This document shows positions 10,307 through 17,490 of a DNA stretch of 33,365 nucleotides, in pieces. This stretch comes from Chitinophagaceae bacterium. Its GTDB lineage: Bacteria > Bacteroidota > Bacteroidia > Chitinophagales > Chitinophagaceae. Made by a program: the position numbers and the translations under genes. Under the pieces are notes generated by a model. The model worked only from the letters and a program-made list of their open reading frames with translations. It searched no databases and was not told where the DNA came from. Positions within the stretch are counted from its first letter, which is position 1; each line of letters opens with the position of its first letter. Where the stretch lies: assembly GCA_025455365.1 (NCBI GenBank), contig JALOMP010000003.1, positions 1 through 33,365 of the forward strand, in the 5' to 3' direction.

Positions 10307-10377
10307 AAGGAGCAATAGCTTCTGGAACAAAGCTAAGCCAGGCTGGATTGATTTCTCTGTATCTTGGATTGAATTTT

Positions 10378-10806
10378 ATGGCAAGGATATCTTTTGCATA
10401 TCAATTGGCCTATCGGGGTCCCGAAAACAAGGCAAGGCTTCGTGATTTCCTGGTAAGGCTGGCCGGCCGCGAGGGTTATGGTATCGACGAGCTGAACTAT
10501 GTCATCTGCTCGGATAAGTACCTGCTGCAGATCAACCAGGCCTATTTGTCGCACGATTACTATACGGACATCATCACTTTTGACCTCCGGGAGACGGCCG
10601 GGGCTATCAAGGGGGAGATTTATATAAGTCTCGACCGGGTTCGGGATAATGCAAAGACTTGGCGCCAGCCGGTCTATAAGGAATTGCACCGGGTGATTTT
10701 TCACGGGTTATTGCACCTCTGCGGCTATAAGGATACGTTAAAAGCGGACCAGGCGCTTATGCACCAGAAGGAAGATTTTTACCTTGGGGAATATTTCCGA
10801 CGCTGA
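10378..10806 (+). CDS. ybeY: Endoribonuclease YbeY / rRNA maturation factor
   Basis: Metal-dependent RNase in 16S rRNA maturation and ribosome quality control. It has 142 residues from the ATG at 10378. The family core is HRVIFHGLLHLCGYKD: His109 and His113 supply two zinc ligands, but the third position, usually His in GYDH, is Asp119 in GYKD. This substitution is what I would expect in Bacteroidota, so it is probably a lineage variant rather than a dead enzyme. YITD-like DYYTDIITFDL and GEIYISLDRV blocks are also present. An exact parS-like site begins two bases after its stop codon. Confidence 0.94.
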   Translation: MARISFAYQLAYRGPENKARLRDFLVRLAGREGYGIDELNYVICSDKYLLQINQAYLSHDYYTDIITFDLRETAGAIKGEIYISLDRVRDNAKTWRQPVYKELHRVIFHGLLHLCGYKDTLKADQALMHQKEDFYLGEYFRR

Positions 10807-10807
10807 T

Positions 10808-11473
10808 ATGTTCCACGTGAAACAATTCGCCCTTTTTTTATTCCTTACCCTGCCCTTCTTCGGATATGCACAGGGTACGGTTGTCATGGAGAAGAAGGAC
10901 TTTATCTTCAATCGGGAAAAGGACCCCGGTGTAGAAAAATTCCTCTCAGGGTTTCCCGAACTGGAAAAGCTGGATCCCCTTGAGCAGGAAAGTTTTTACT
11001 GGATCAACCTGCTAAGAAAGGATCCGGCTGCCTTCTCACAGCATTACCTCGAACCATTTGTAGAGCAGTTCCCCGAACTGAAAGACAGCTATGTCCGGTC
11101 GCTCAAAAAAGAACTTCGCGAATCGCCACCCCTCGGCATGATTGCCCCGGCGGCCATTGTCCAGAAGGAGGCCGACCGGCATGCCAATGACCTGGCGAAG
11201 AGACTGAAAAAGATTTCCCATGAAACCAGTAGTGGCCGGTCCTTTTCCCAACGGATGGCCGATGCTGGAATAAAGCGTTGTGCGGGAGAGAATGTCTTTG
11301 AGGGCGAAGCAGATGCATTACAGGCCCTGTTGCTGCTGCTGATCGACCAGGGTGTTCCAAACCTTGGCCACCGGAAGGCCTTGCTTAACCCGTCCTTTAA
11401 TATAATGGGCGTTTCTGCGGAGCCTACCTCGGATTCCGTTCATTTTATCGTCCAACTGTTCTCCTGCCAATAG
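10808..11473 (+). CDS. Secreted CAP/SCP-domain protein
   Basis: A 221-residue exported protein. The signal peptide is about residues 1-22 (LFLTLPFFGYAQ). The mature part resembles the CAP (SCP/PR-1) fold: ESFYWINLLRKDPAAF is the first helix, IVQKEADRHANDLA the second, followed by ISHETSSGRSFSQRM and CAGENVFEGEADALQALLLLL, and then GHRKALLNPSFNIMGVS, which is the conserved C-terminal strand region. CAP proteins are extracellular with varied roles and no single reaction. The ATG starts one base before a parS-like sequence, so the site encodes residues 2-6, and a second parS-like site begins at its stop codon. It is one base from ybeY, so likely co-transcribed. Confidence 0.85.
   Translation: MFHVKQFALFLFLTLPFFGYAQGTVVMEKKDFIFNREKDPGVEKFLSGFPELEKLDPLEQESFYWINLLRKDPAAFSQHYLEPFVEQFPELKDSYVRSLKKELRESPPLGMIAPAAIVQKEADRHANDLAKRLKKISHETSSGRSFSQRMADAGIKRCAGENVFEGEADALQALLLLLIDQGVPNLGHRKALLNPSFNIMGVSAEPTSDSVHFIVQLFSCQ
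10809..10824 (+). promoter_or_regulatory. parS-like ParB binding site 1
   Basis: TGTTCCACGTGAAACA matches the universal chromosomal parS consensus (TGTTTCACGTGAAACA) at 15 of 16 bases. It overlaps the start of the CAP gene. ParB binds such sites near the replication origin to organise segregation. Confidence 0.8.
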
Positions 11474-11488
11474 GTTCCACGTGGAACA
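11473..11488 (+). promoter_or_regulatory. parS-like ParB binding site 2
   Basis: GGTTCCACGTGGAACA contains a perfect 14-bp palindrome, GTTCCAC/GTGGAAC, the parS variant known from pseudomonads. It begins at the last base of the CAP stop codon and lies upstream of the mnmG -7 box, 664 bases from the first site. Confidence 0.8.
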
Positions 11489-11513
11489 GTCCGCCCGGTT
11501 CCGGCTGGAATCG

Positions 11514-11521
11514 TAATTTTG
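11514..11521 (+). promoter_or_regulatory. mnmG -7 box, Bacteroidota type
   Basis: TAATTTTG is an exact match to TAnnTTTG and ends four bases before the mnmG ATG, which would give a very short or absent leader. The second parS-like site would lie at roughly -40 to -55, so ParB binding could affect this promoter. Confidence 0.45.
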
Positions 11522-11525
11522 CCCC

Positions 11526-13394
11526 ATGTTTCCTGAGTATGATGTTATTGTAGTAGGCGCCGGCCATGCCGGTTGTGAGGCTGCGGCCGCTGCCGCCAAT
11601 ATGGGCAGTCGGACGCTCCTGTTGACCATGAACATGCAGACAATGGCACAGATGAGCTGTAACCCGGCTATGGGAGGCATCGCGAAGGGGCAGATTGTGC
11701 GGGAGATAGATGCCCTTGGCGGATATTCCGGGATCGTGACAGACCAATCGATGATCCAGTTTCGGATGCTGAATAGGTCCAAAGGGCCAGCCATGTGGAG
11801 CCCCCGTGCGCAGAGCGACCGCATGCTTTTTACCAAGAAATGGCGTGAGATGCTGGAACAGACCCCCAACCTGGATTTTTACCAGGATATGGTGAATGGG
11901 ATCCTGGTAAAAGACGGTCGATGCGTGGGGGTGAAAACCGGGATGGGGCATGAAATCCGGGCAAGAGCGGTGGTGCTTACGAATGGTACCTTTCTGAACG
12001 GCATTATTCATGTTGGCGAAAAGAACTTCCAAGGGGGCCGGATGGCTGAGAGAGCCTCCTCCGGGATCACCGAACAACTCCAGTCACTTGGTTTTGAAAG
12101 CGATCGGTTAAAAACCGGTACGCCGCCCCGGATAGACGGGAGAAGCCTGGATTACACGCGAATGGAAGAACAGCCGGGAGACCCAGAGATTTCCGGCTTT
12201 TCATACCTGGACATAGAGAAAATCAATCCCCGGCAACAAAGAAGCTGCTGGATAACCTATACCAACGACCAGGTTCATGAAACCCTGAAGACGGGATTTG
12301 CCCAAAGCCCCATGTTTGCCGGGCGGATCGACGGTGTGGGACCACGCTATTGCCCCAGCATCGAAGACAAGATCAACCGTTTTGCTGAGCGCGACAGGCA
12401 CCAGCTTTTCGTGGAACCGGAAGGCTGGGACACCGTGGAAATCTATGTAAACGGCTTCAGCACATCCCTGCCCGAAGATGTCCAATTCAAAGCCCTTCGT
12501 ATGGTTCCCGGGTTCGAGCAATGCAGGATGTTCCGGCCCGGGTATGCCATCGAATATGACTATTTTCCCCCTACACAGCTTGACTACTCATTGGAAACCA
12601 AGCTATTACAGAATCTTTTCTTCGCCGGCCAGATCAACGGAACCACCGGGTATGAAGAGGCTGCCTGCCAGGGCCTGATGGCCGGCATTAACGCCCATTT
12701 GAAAGTTAGGGAACTGGAGCCCCTGGTTCTCAAAAGAAGCGAGGCGTATATCGGGGTGCTGGTGGATGACCTGATCAGCAAAGGTACCCAGGAACCTTAC
12801 CGGATGTTTACGTCCAGGGCAGAGTACAGAACCCTGTTGCGCCAGGATAATGCAGACCTGAGGCTGACGGCCATCAGTCGGCGCCTGGGCCTGGCATCGG
12901 AGGCAAGGGTGGAAAGGCTCCGGGAAAAAGAGACCGGGGTAGCAGATATAAAGTTGATTATCAATGAGTTGTCTATAGAGCCTGGAGAACTTAACGGATT
13001 CCTGGAGAGCAAGTCATCGGCTCCCCTTAGTCAAAAACAGAAATTATCACAGATCCTGCTTCGCCCCGGCATCAGCCTCCAGGAACTCGCAGCGGCCCTG
13101 CCCAAATTGGGCGAAGCGCTGCGGGGGTACCGCCCTGAAATCATTGAACAGGCTGAAGTGCAGGTAAAATATGATGTGTACATAGAAAAGGAGAGAGAAC
13201 TGGTGGGCAGGATGAGCCAGATGGAAGAACTGGAAATTCCCTTTTCCTTTGATTATACACGGGTCAAAGCCATCAGCACGGAAGCTCGTGAAAAACTGGG
13301 AAGGATTAAGCCGAGGACACTTGGCCAGGCATCCCGGATTTCCGGCATCAATCCTTCCGATGTACAGATCCTGATGGTATATATGGGTAGATAG
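11526..13394 (+). CDS. mnmG: tRNA uridine-5-carboxymethylaminomethyl modification enzyme
   Basis: FAD-dependent subunit that, with MnmE, adds the carboxymethylaminomethyl group to wobble uridine. The 622-residue protein has the FAD motif VVGAGHAGCEAA at the N-terminus, followed by SCNPAMGGIAKGQIVREIDALGG and LKTGTPPRID, both diagnostic of MnmG/GidA, and the C-terminal helical domain that contacts MnmE. Length is normal. mnmG (gidA) is often near the chromosomal origin, which agrees with the parS-like sites just upstream. It also acts on the same wobble position as MnmH earlier in the window. Confidence 0.97.
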   Translation: MFPEYDVIVVGAGHAGCEAAAAAANMGSRTLLLTMNMQTMAQMSCNPAMGGIAKGQIVREIDALGGYSGIVTDQSMIQFRMLNRSKGPAMWSPRAQSDRMLFTKKWREMLEQTPNLDFYQDMVNGILVKDGRCVGVKTGMGHEIRARAVVLTNGTFLNGIIHVGEKNFQGGRMAERASSGITEQLQSLGFESDRLKTGTPPRIDGRSLDYTRMEEQPGDPEISGFSYLDIEKINPRQQRSCWITYTNDQVHETLKTGFAQSPMFAGRIDGVGPRYCPSIEDKINRFAERDRHQLFVEPEGWDTVEIYVNGFSTSLPEDVQFKALRMVPGFEQCRMFRPGYAIEYDYFPPTQLDYSLETKLLQNLFFAGQINGTTGYEEAACQGLMAGINAHLKVRELEPLVLKRSEAYIGVLVDDLISKGTQEPYRMFTSRAEYRTLLRQDNADLRLTAISRRLGLASEARVERLREKETGVADIKLIINELSIEPGELNGFLESKSSAPLSQKQKLSQILLRPGISLQELAAALPKLGEALRGYRPEIIEQAEVQVKYDVYIEKERELVGRMSQMEELEIPFSFDYTRVKAISTEAREKLGRIKPRTLGQASRISGINPSDVQILMVYMGR

Positions 13395-13415
13395 GCCACC
13401 TGGAATTCCTCAGCC

Positions 13416-14018
13416 ATGCAACAAAATTCCGCATCCGACAAACAGCTGGAGCTACTGCATACTTTTGTGCAGCGGATTCATCCGATGGGAGACGACGCGT
13501 GGAACGCATTTGCCGGGATATGGCACACGGTAAAGGTTAAACGAAAAACGGGCCTCTTGTCGCCGGGCCAGACGGAACGGCATGTATATTTTGTACTGGA
13601 AGGTGTCCAGCGGGCGTATTTCATGGATGACGACGGCAGGGAGACAACGATTGTCTTTACCTATCCAACATCCTTTTCCGGGGTCGCGGATTCATTTCTC
13701 ACCCAAACACCCAGCATCTATTTTTTTGAAACCCTCACACCCAGTCTTTTCCTACGGTCGGACTACCCGTCTTTCCAGGAAATCACGGACCGTTATCCAA
13801 GCGTAGAGCGCATGATCCGCCAGGCAACGGCTTTTGCTCTGAAAGGCGCCCTGGAACGGCAGGTCGAGCTCAGCGCGTTTTCGGCAGAGCGGAAATTCAC
13901 CACCCTGCTGCGGCGAAGTCCGCATCTCCTGCAACTGATTCCGCAGAAATACCTGGCTTCCTACGCAGGGATTGATGAAGCCACTTTCAGCAAGCTCATG
14001 AAAAAGATTCGTCTCTGA
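13416..14018 (+). CDS. Crp/Fnr-family transcriptional regulator
   Basis: A 200-residue regulator with an N-terminal cyclic-nucleotide-binding-like beta barrel (about 35-125, including PGQTERHVYFVLEGVQRAYF) and a short C-terminal helix-turn-helix, IPQKYLASYAGIDEATFSKL. The DNA-binding helix fits the Bacteroidota Crp subgroup. It lacks the cysteine cluster of true Fnr iron-sulfur sensors. It begins 21 bases after mnmG on the same strand. Its effector and targets are unknown. Confidence 0.87.
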   Translation: MQQNSASDKQLELLHTFVQRIHPMGDDAWNAFAGIWHTVKVKRKTGLLSPGQTERHVYFVLEGVQRAYFMDDDGRETTIVFTYPTSFSGVADSFLTQTPSIYFFETLTPSLFLRSDYPSFQEITDRYPSVERMIRQATAFALKGALERQVELSAFSAERKFTTLLRRSPHLLQLIPQKYLASYAGIDEATFSKLMKKIRL

Positions 14019-14083
14019 AATCTTGGCCGATTCCAATTTTTTCCATCCAGGTCCGCAATAGTTTTGGTGTAAATTTAAAAGAG

Positions 14084-14689
14084 ATGCCTCCCACGTATGT
14101 AACCAGTGATTTCTTAAGCCAGCGGATCCGGGAAACAGAAAAAATAATCCGTGAAGTCCTGCTGCTGGCGGACTCCCATGCACCCGGTGATTTTCTTGTT
14201 CAACCGGATCCCGCCAGCTGGTCGGCTGCACAGGTGATAGAGCACCTGAATAGCTACAACCGGTACTACCTGCCCGCCATAAGGCATGCATTGGAAAAGA
14301 AACCATTACCGGTTACGCGTGAACGTTACCATGCCGGCTGGCTGGGCGCGTATTTTGCCGCCCTGATGATGCCTCAGCCAGGCGGACGGGTAAAGAAGAA
14401 AATGCAATCGCCCCGTGACCACCGGCCGGCCCCGGCATTGGATGTGGTAAAAGTGCTTGAAGAATTCAAGTCCGGTCAGGAACTGTTGCTGGCGTACATG
14501 CGTGAGTCAGCAAAAACGGATATCGGGGCGATCCGGATTCCCGTTTCAATCAGTCCGCTGATCCGGCTTAAACTGGGGGATACATTTCATTTCCTGGTTG
14601 CCCACCAGCTTCGCCATCTTGAACAGGTAAAGAGAATTTTTCCTATTTTAATGTCGCTAAAGTTAGTGACACCCCCCAGCGGGAAATAG
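14084..14689 (+). CDS. DinB-like superfamily protein
   Basis: A 201-residue protein with the four-helix DinB/YfiT fold. Typical marks are the early QPDPASWSAAQVIEHLNSYNRYY block, whose His lies where the family's first metal ligand does, and the late DTFHFLVAHQLRHLEQV block, which supplies two more His. Such proteins are putative metal-dependent enzymes, some acting as thiol transferases. No specific reaction can be given. It follows the Crp gene by 65 bases. Confidence 0.8.
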   Translation: MPPTYVTSDFLSQRIRETEKIIREVLLLADSHAPGDFLVQPDPASWSAAQVIEHLNSYNRYYLPAIRHALEKKPLPVTRERYHAGWLGAYFAALMMPQPGGRVKKKMQSPRDHRPAPALDVVKVLEEFKSGQELLLAYMRESAKTDIGAIRIPVSISPLIRLKLGDTFHFLVAHQLRHLEQVKRIFPILMSLKLVTPPSGK

Positions 14690-14785
14690 CATCGCTTCAC
14701 TACAAACTCGTCGGCTTCAGATCCTCACCCGTGAACGCATCCCCCAAATTGGTGCAGCCCTTATTCAAACACTTAAAACCATCAC

Positions 14786-15781
14786 ATGCAACACAAGAAC
14801 CGTAGTGTACTTTCTAGCCTGGTTGCCATGCTTTTTTTAATTGCCTGGTCCTGTGGCAATCCCGATTCCAGTCAGCCGGAAACACAGACAGATTCACCGG
14901 GCATTGCGGACAGCGTACAAGCCAGCCTTGACAGGGGACGTTACCTTGCAAACCATGTTACGGGATGCCTCGATTGCCACAGCCAACGGGATTTCACGAA
15001 ATATGCGGGCCCGATCATACCCGGAACCGAAGGCAAGGGCGGGGAGCTTTTCGATCCCAAAGTGGGCGTACCGGGAGAAATTTATGCGCCGAATATAACA
15101 CCGGCTGCCCTGAAGGACTGGACCGACGAAGAATTGACAAGGGCGATCACCGAGGGCATCAACAAAAAGGGCGATACGCTCTTCCCGTTGATGCCTTATA
15201 TGACATTCGCCCAAATGTCACAGGCCGATATCCAGGATATCATCCGATATATCAGGAGCCTGGCGCCTATTGAGAACACGGTTCCGCCCCGTAAACTCTT
15301 CATTCCGATTGCGGCCGCTGTACCCCCTCATCCCAAGCCAGACCTGGCAAAGAATATTAAACCCTCTCCGGACGACCCGGTAAAATATGGTGAATACCTG
15401 GTTCGCAGCGGGTCCTGTTCCGACTGCCATACGCCCATGGTGAACGGCGCCCCGGATTTTGCCCGCTACATGGCCGGGGGTAACAGCTTTAGTGACGGTG
15501 TTTTCACGGTGATATCGCCCAATATCACCTCCGACACACTCACAGGCATTGGTAAGTGGACGGAAGAAATGTTCCTGCAGAAATTTGCCGCCAGTGCGGA
15601 AAAGGCCCGCCAGGCAGATAAACCCGGGGCAATAAACACATTTATGCCCTGGGAATTCTTTGCCAGTATGAAACAGGAAGACCTGAAGGCGATTTATGCC
15701 TACCTCAGAACGGTAAAGCCCGTCCAACAAACCATCGTCAAATGGCCACCACCATCTTCACAGAAAAAAGCGAAATCCTAG
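14786..15781 (+). CDS. Diheme cytochrome c lipoprotein
   Basis: A 331-residue periplasm-facing lipoprotein. The signal peptide ends in the lipobox IAWSC (Cys23). Two c-type heme sites are visible, CLDCH (61-65) and CSDCH (211-215), in two repeated cytochrome domains. Each is followed by a Met-rich segment (LMPYMTFAQM and TFMPWEFFASM) that could supply the distal heme ligand. The layout resembles the cytochrome subunits paired with dehydrogenases, but no dehydrogenase is adjacent. It ends in a strong terminator shared with the convergent gene. It may pass electrons toward an oxidase; whether it serves the sulfur island nearby is unknown. Confidence 0.9.
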   Translation: MQHKNRSVLSSLVAMLFLIAWSCGNPDSSQPETQTDSPGIADSVQASLDRGRYLANHVTGCLDCHSQRDFTKYAGPIIPGTEGKGGELFDPKVGVPGEIYAPNITPAALKDWTDEELTRAITEGINKKGDTLFPLMPYMTFAQMSQADIQDIIRYIRSLAPIENTVPPRKLFIPIAAAVPPHPKPDLAKNIKPSPDDPVKYGEYLVRSGSCSDCHTPMVNGAPDFARYMAGGNSFSDGVFTVISPNITSDTLTGIGKWTEEMFLQKFAASAEKARQADKPGAINTFMPWEFFASMKQEDLKAIYAYLRTVKPVQQTIVKWPPPSSQKKAKS

Positions 15782-15783
15782 CA

Positions 15784-15815
15784 TAAAAAAACCGGCCACT
15801 GGCCGGCTTTTTTTT
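15784..15815. terminator. Bidirectional Rho-independent terminator
   Basis: CCGGCC-ACT-GGCCGG is flanked by seven A on the left and eight T on the right, so it works as an intrinsic terminator on both strands. It separates the convergent diheme cytochrome and hemerythrin-like genes. Confidence 0.9.
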
Positions 15816-15827
15816 GGGTTTTCCTGT

Positions 15828-16502
15828 TCAGGCTACCAAACGCAGGTGTTTAACCCCGTTTTGCCGCGTATGCTGAAGGGCTTGCCTGGTCACAGGATCC
15901 AAACCATCAATCAGCGTCCATTTTTGTTCATATGTTTCGGTGGTGTCCGTATCCAGCCAATGCCTGATTTCGCTTACGGCCATGCCTTTAAGCAGTATAA
16001 CCGCAAAGGCGTCACCGGATCCGCCGGCCCGTGTAAACAGTTCGGACAATTCTTCGAGGGAGCTGCTTTTATGTGCGGCCTGGCCTGCAATTTCCCTGAA
16101 AATGGCATCCTGGTGGTTCATGTAGACCATCAGGAAAGAAACCATCTTGCAAAATGCTTCCTGTATGGCGATGCCGGTTTTCAGAAAATGACCGGTAGTG
16201 CCCGGCTGGAAATACTGTTGTACAAGCCTTTCCAGCATCCGGCTATGGGATTCGGCTTCCCTTTTTTCTTCTTCCAGCAGGGATACGGAAAAGGGGGCTT
16301 CCAGGGCCAGCGCAGGGAAAAAGAACTGGGTTTCCAGTAAATATTTCCTGTCCAGCGTTCTGAGTAATTCCTGTAGTTCAGAGGCCATTTTACGGCCTTC
16401 TTCGGTGTTGGTAAAGTCCGTTTGCTGAACCCTTATCCCGGTTTCGAAGAGCCATACCCTGAAGCCCTTGTGGATTCTTTCGTTCATTCCTGCCTGTTTC
16501 AT
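15828..16502 (-). CDS. Hemerythrin-like (HHE) protein
   Basis: A 224-residue mainly helical protein. The spacing of acidic and His residues fits the HHE diiron fold: IHKGFRVWLFET in the first helix, LETQFFFPAL in the second, AESHSRMLERL in the third and MNHQDAIFREI in the fourth. Proteins of this type bind oxygen or nitric oxide or repair iron centres under nitrosative stress. The ATG at 16502 has AAGGAC at ribosome-binding distance; an ATG at 16487 is an alternative. It is divergent from the Crp gene at 16710, a common pairing for NO or oxygen responses. The fold call is from the pattern only. Confidence 0.68.
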   Translation of the reverse strand: MKQAGMNERIHKGFRVWLFETGIRVQQTDFTNTEEGRKMASELQELLRTLDRKYLLETQFFFPALALEAPFSVSLLEEEKREAESHSRMLERLVQQYFQPGTTGHFLKTGIAIQEAFCKMVSFLMVYMNHQDAIFREIAGQAAHKSSSLEELSELFTRAGGSGDAFAVILLKGMAVSEIRHWLDTDTTETYEQKWTLIDGLDPVTRQALQHTRQNGVKHLRLVA

Positions 16503-16698
16503 GTCCTTGCTTTTGTGTCTTTTGTGAATCGTTCGTCTGCATATATAGACGTGGCAGGAAAGCAGATGTTACAGCCTGGGCCGGGTATGTCGGTAAAAAA
16601 CGGCCAGTTCCACACCTGTGGCTGGTGGACGGGATGAACGGGGCAGACTGTTAAACATTTTGACAGTTTTGCAGAAATGCCTGTTTCAAATTAAGCGG

Positions 16699-16706
16699 TA
16701 CATTTG
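16699..16706 (+). promoter_or_regulatory. -7 box in front of the island Crp gene
   Basis: TACATTTG matches TAnnTTTG exactly. It ends four bases before the ATG at 16710, so the transcript would start about at or just inside that codon. The in-frame ATG at 16722 is therefore a realistic alternative start. Confidence 0.4.
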
Positions 16707-16709
16707 GGT

Positions 16710-17351
16710 ATGACCAGCACCATGTATTCTCCGGCGGAAATCATGCGATTTTTTCCCCTGTTTGACAGGGAACTTGCCGATTTTCTGTCTGAAATAGGCG
16801 AATTAAAAACCTTTAAGGAAGGCGAAGTGCTGATGAAGACCGGCCAGTATTTCAAGGCATCCATGCTGCTCGTCAGCGGCCGGGTCAAACTTTACCGCGA
16901 AGGGGAGGACGGAAACGAGTTTTTCATGTATTTCCTCGAAGGGGGGAATGCCTGTGCCCTGAGCATGATCTGCGCTACCCGGAACCAGGCCAGCGGCATC
17001 ATGGCCGTGGCGGTGGAAGATACGGAAGTGATCATGATCCCCATCCGGTATATGGACCAGCTGATGACCCAGTATAAGTCCTGGTATTATTTCGTCCTGG
17101 AAACCTACCGTAACCGTTTTGAAGAACTGCTGGTAGTGATTGACAATATCGCGTTCAAGAATATGGACGAACGGCTGGAATGGTATCTCCGCCAGCAGGC
17201 TGCAAAAATTGGCAACCACTTAAGCCTCACCCACCAGCAGATTGCCAATGACCTGAATTCATCCAGGGAAGTCATTTCCCGCCTCCTGAAAAAGATGGAA
17301 AGAAATAACCGTCTTATCCTGCACAGGAACCATATCGAGTGGATCGGATGA
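16710..17351 (+). CDS. Crp/Fnr-family transcriptional regulator of the sulfur island
   Basis: A 213-residue regulator. Residues about 15-120 form the effector barrel (KEGEVLMKTGQYFKASMLLVSGRVKLYREG is its start) and the C-terminus has a clear Crp-type helix-turn-helix, LSLTHQQIANDLNSSREVIS. No Fnr-type cysteine cluster is present; one Cys pair (ACALSMICAT) sits in the barrel and might sense a thiol or persulfide, which is inference. It directly precedes the persulfide dioxygenase gene, whose promoter carries a Crp-type palindrome. An upstream in-frame TTG at 16704 is less likely than ATG. It is the best candidate for the regulator of the three palindromes noted here. Confidence 0.88.
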   Translation: MTSTMYSPAEIMRFFPLFDRELADFLSEIGELKTFKEGEVLMKTGQYFKASMLLVSGRVKLYREGEDGNEFFMYFLEGGNACALSMICATRNQASGIMAVAVEDTEVIMIPIRYMDQLMTQYKSWYYFVLETYRNRFEELLVVIDNIAFKNMDERLEWYLRQQAAKIGNHLSLTHQQIANDLNSSREVISRLLKKMERNNRLILHRNHIEWIG

Positions 17352-17420
17352 TGGTGAGAAATTTCTGCTGATTCCTGCTTTTCCAGCGTAGACTGATTGC
17401 CATCTGGCGACAGGTTTCAA

Positions 17421-17436
17421 TGTGACAAAAGTCATA
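17421..17436 (+). promoter_or_regulatory. Crp/Fnr-type operator upstream of the cstB-like gene
   Basis: TGTGAC-AAAA-GTCATA is a near-palindrome of the TGTGA-N6-TCA type. A -7-like box, CAATTTTG, begins 37 bases downstream at 17458. The same arrangement occurs before the YeeE/YedE and SQR genes. Confidence 0.6.
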
Positions 17437-17490
17437 GATGGCTGCTTTTTTAATGGTCAATTTTGTATTCCAACCATTAAAACAGCCAAT

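Noticed and set aside
14690-14785. Possible small RNA or tRNA in the gap before the diheme cytochrome gene
   Set aside because: No cloverleaf, T-loop sequence or stable hairpin with a T-run is visible.
16660-16665. TTGACA before the island Crp gene as a sigma70 -35 element
   Set aside because: No -10 box at the right spacing, and Bacteroidota promoters do not normally use this element.
16503-16709. Search for a fourth TGTGA-N6-TCAC operator at the hemerythrin/Crp divergent promoter
   Set aside because: A TGTGA is present but its right half does not match, so I do not call autoregulation.
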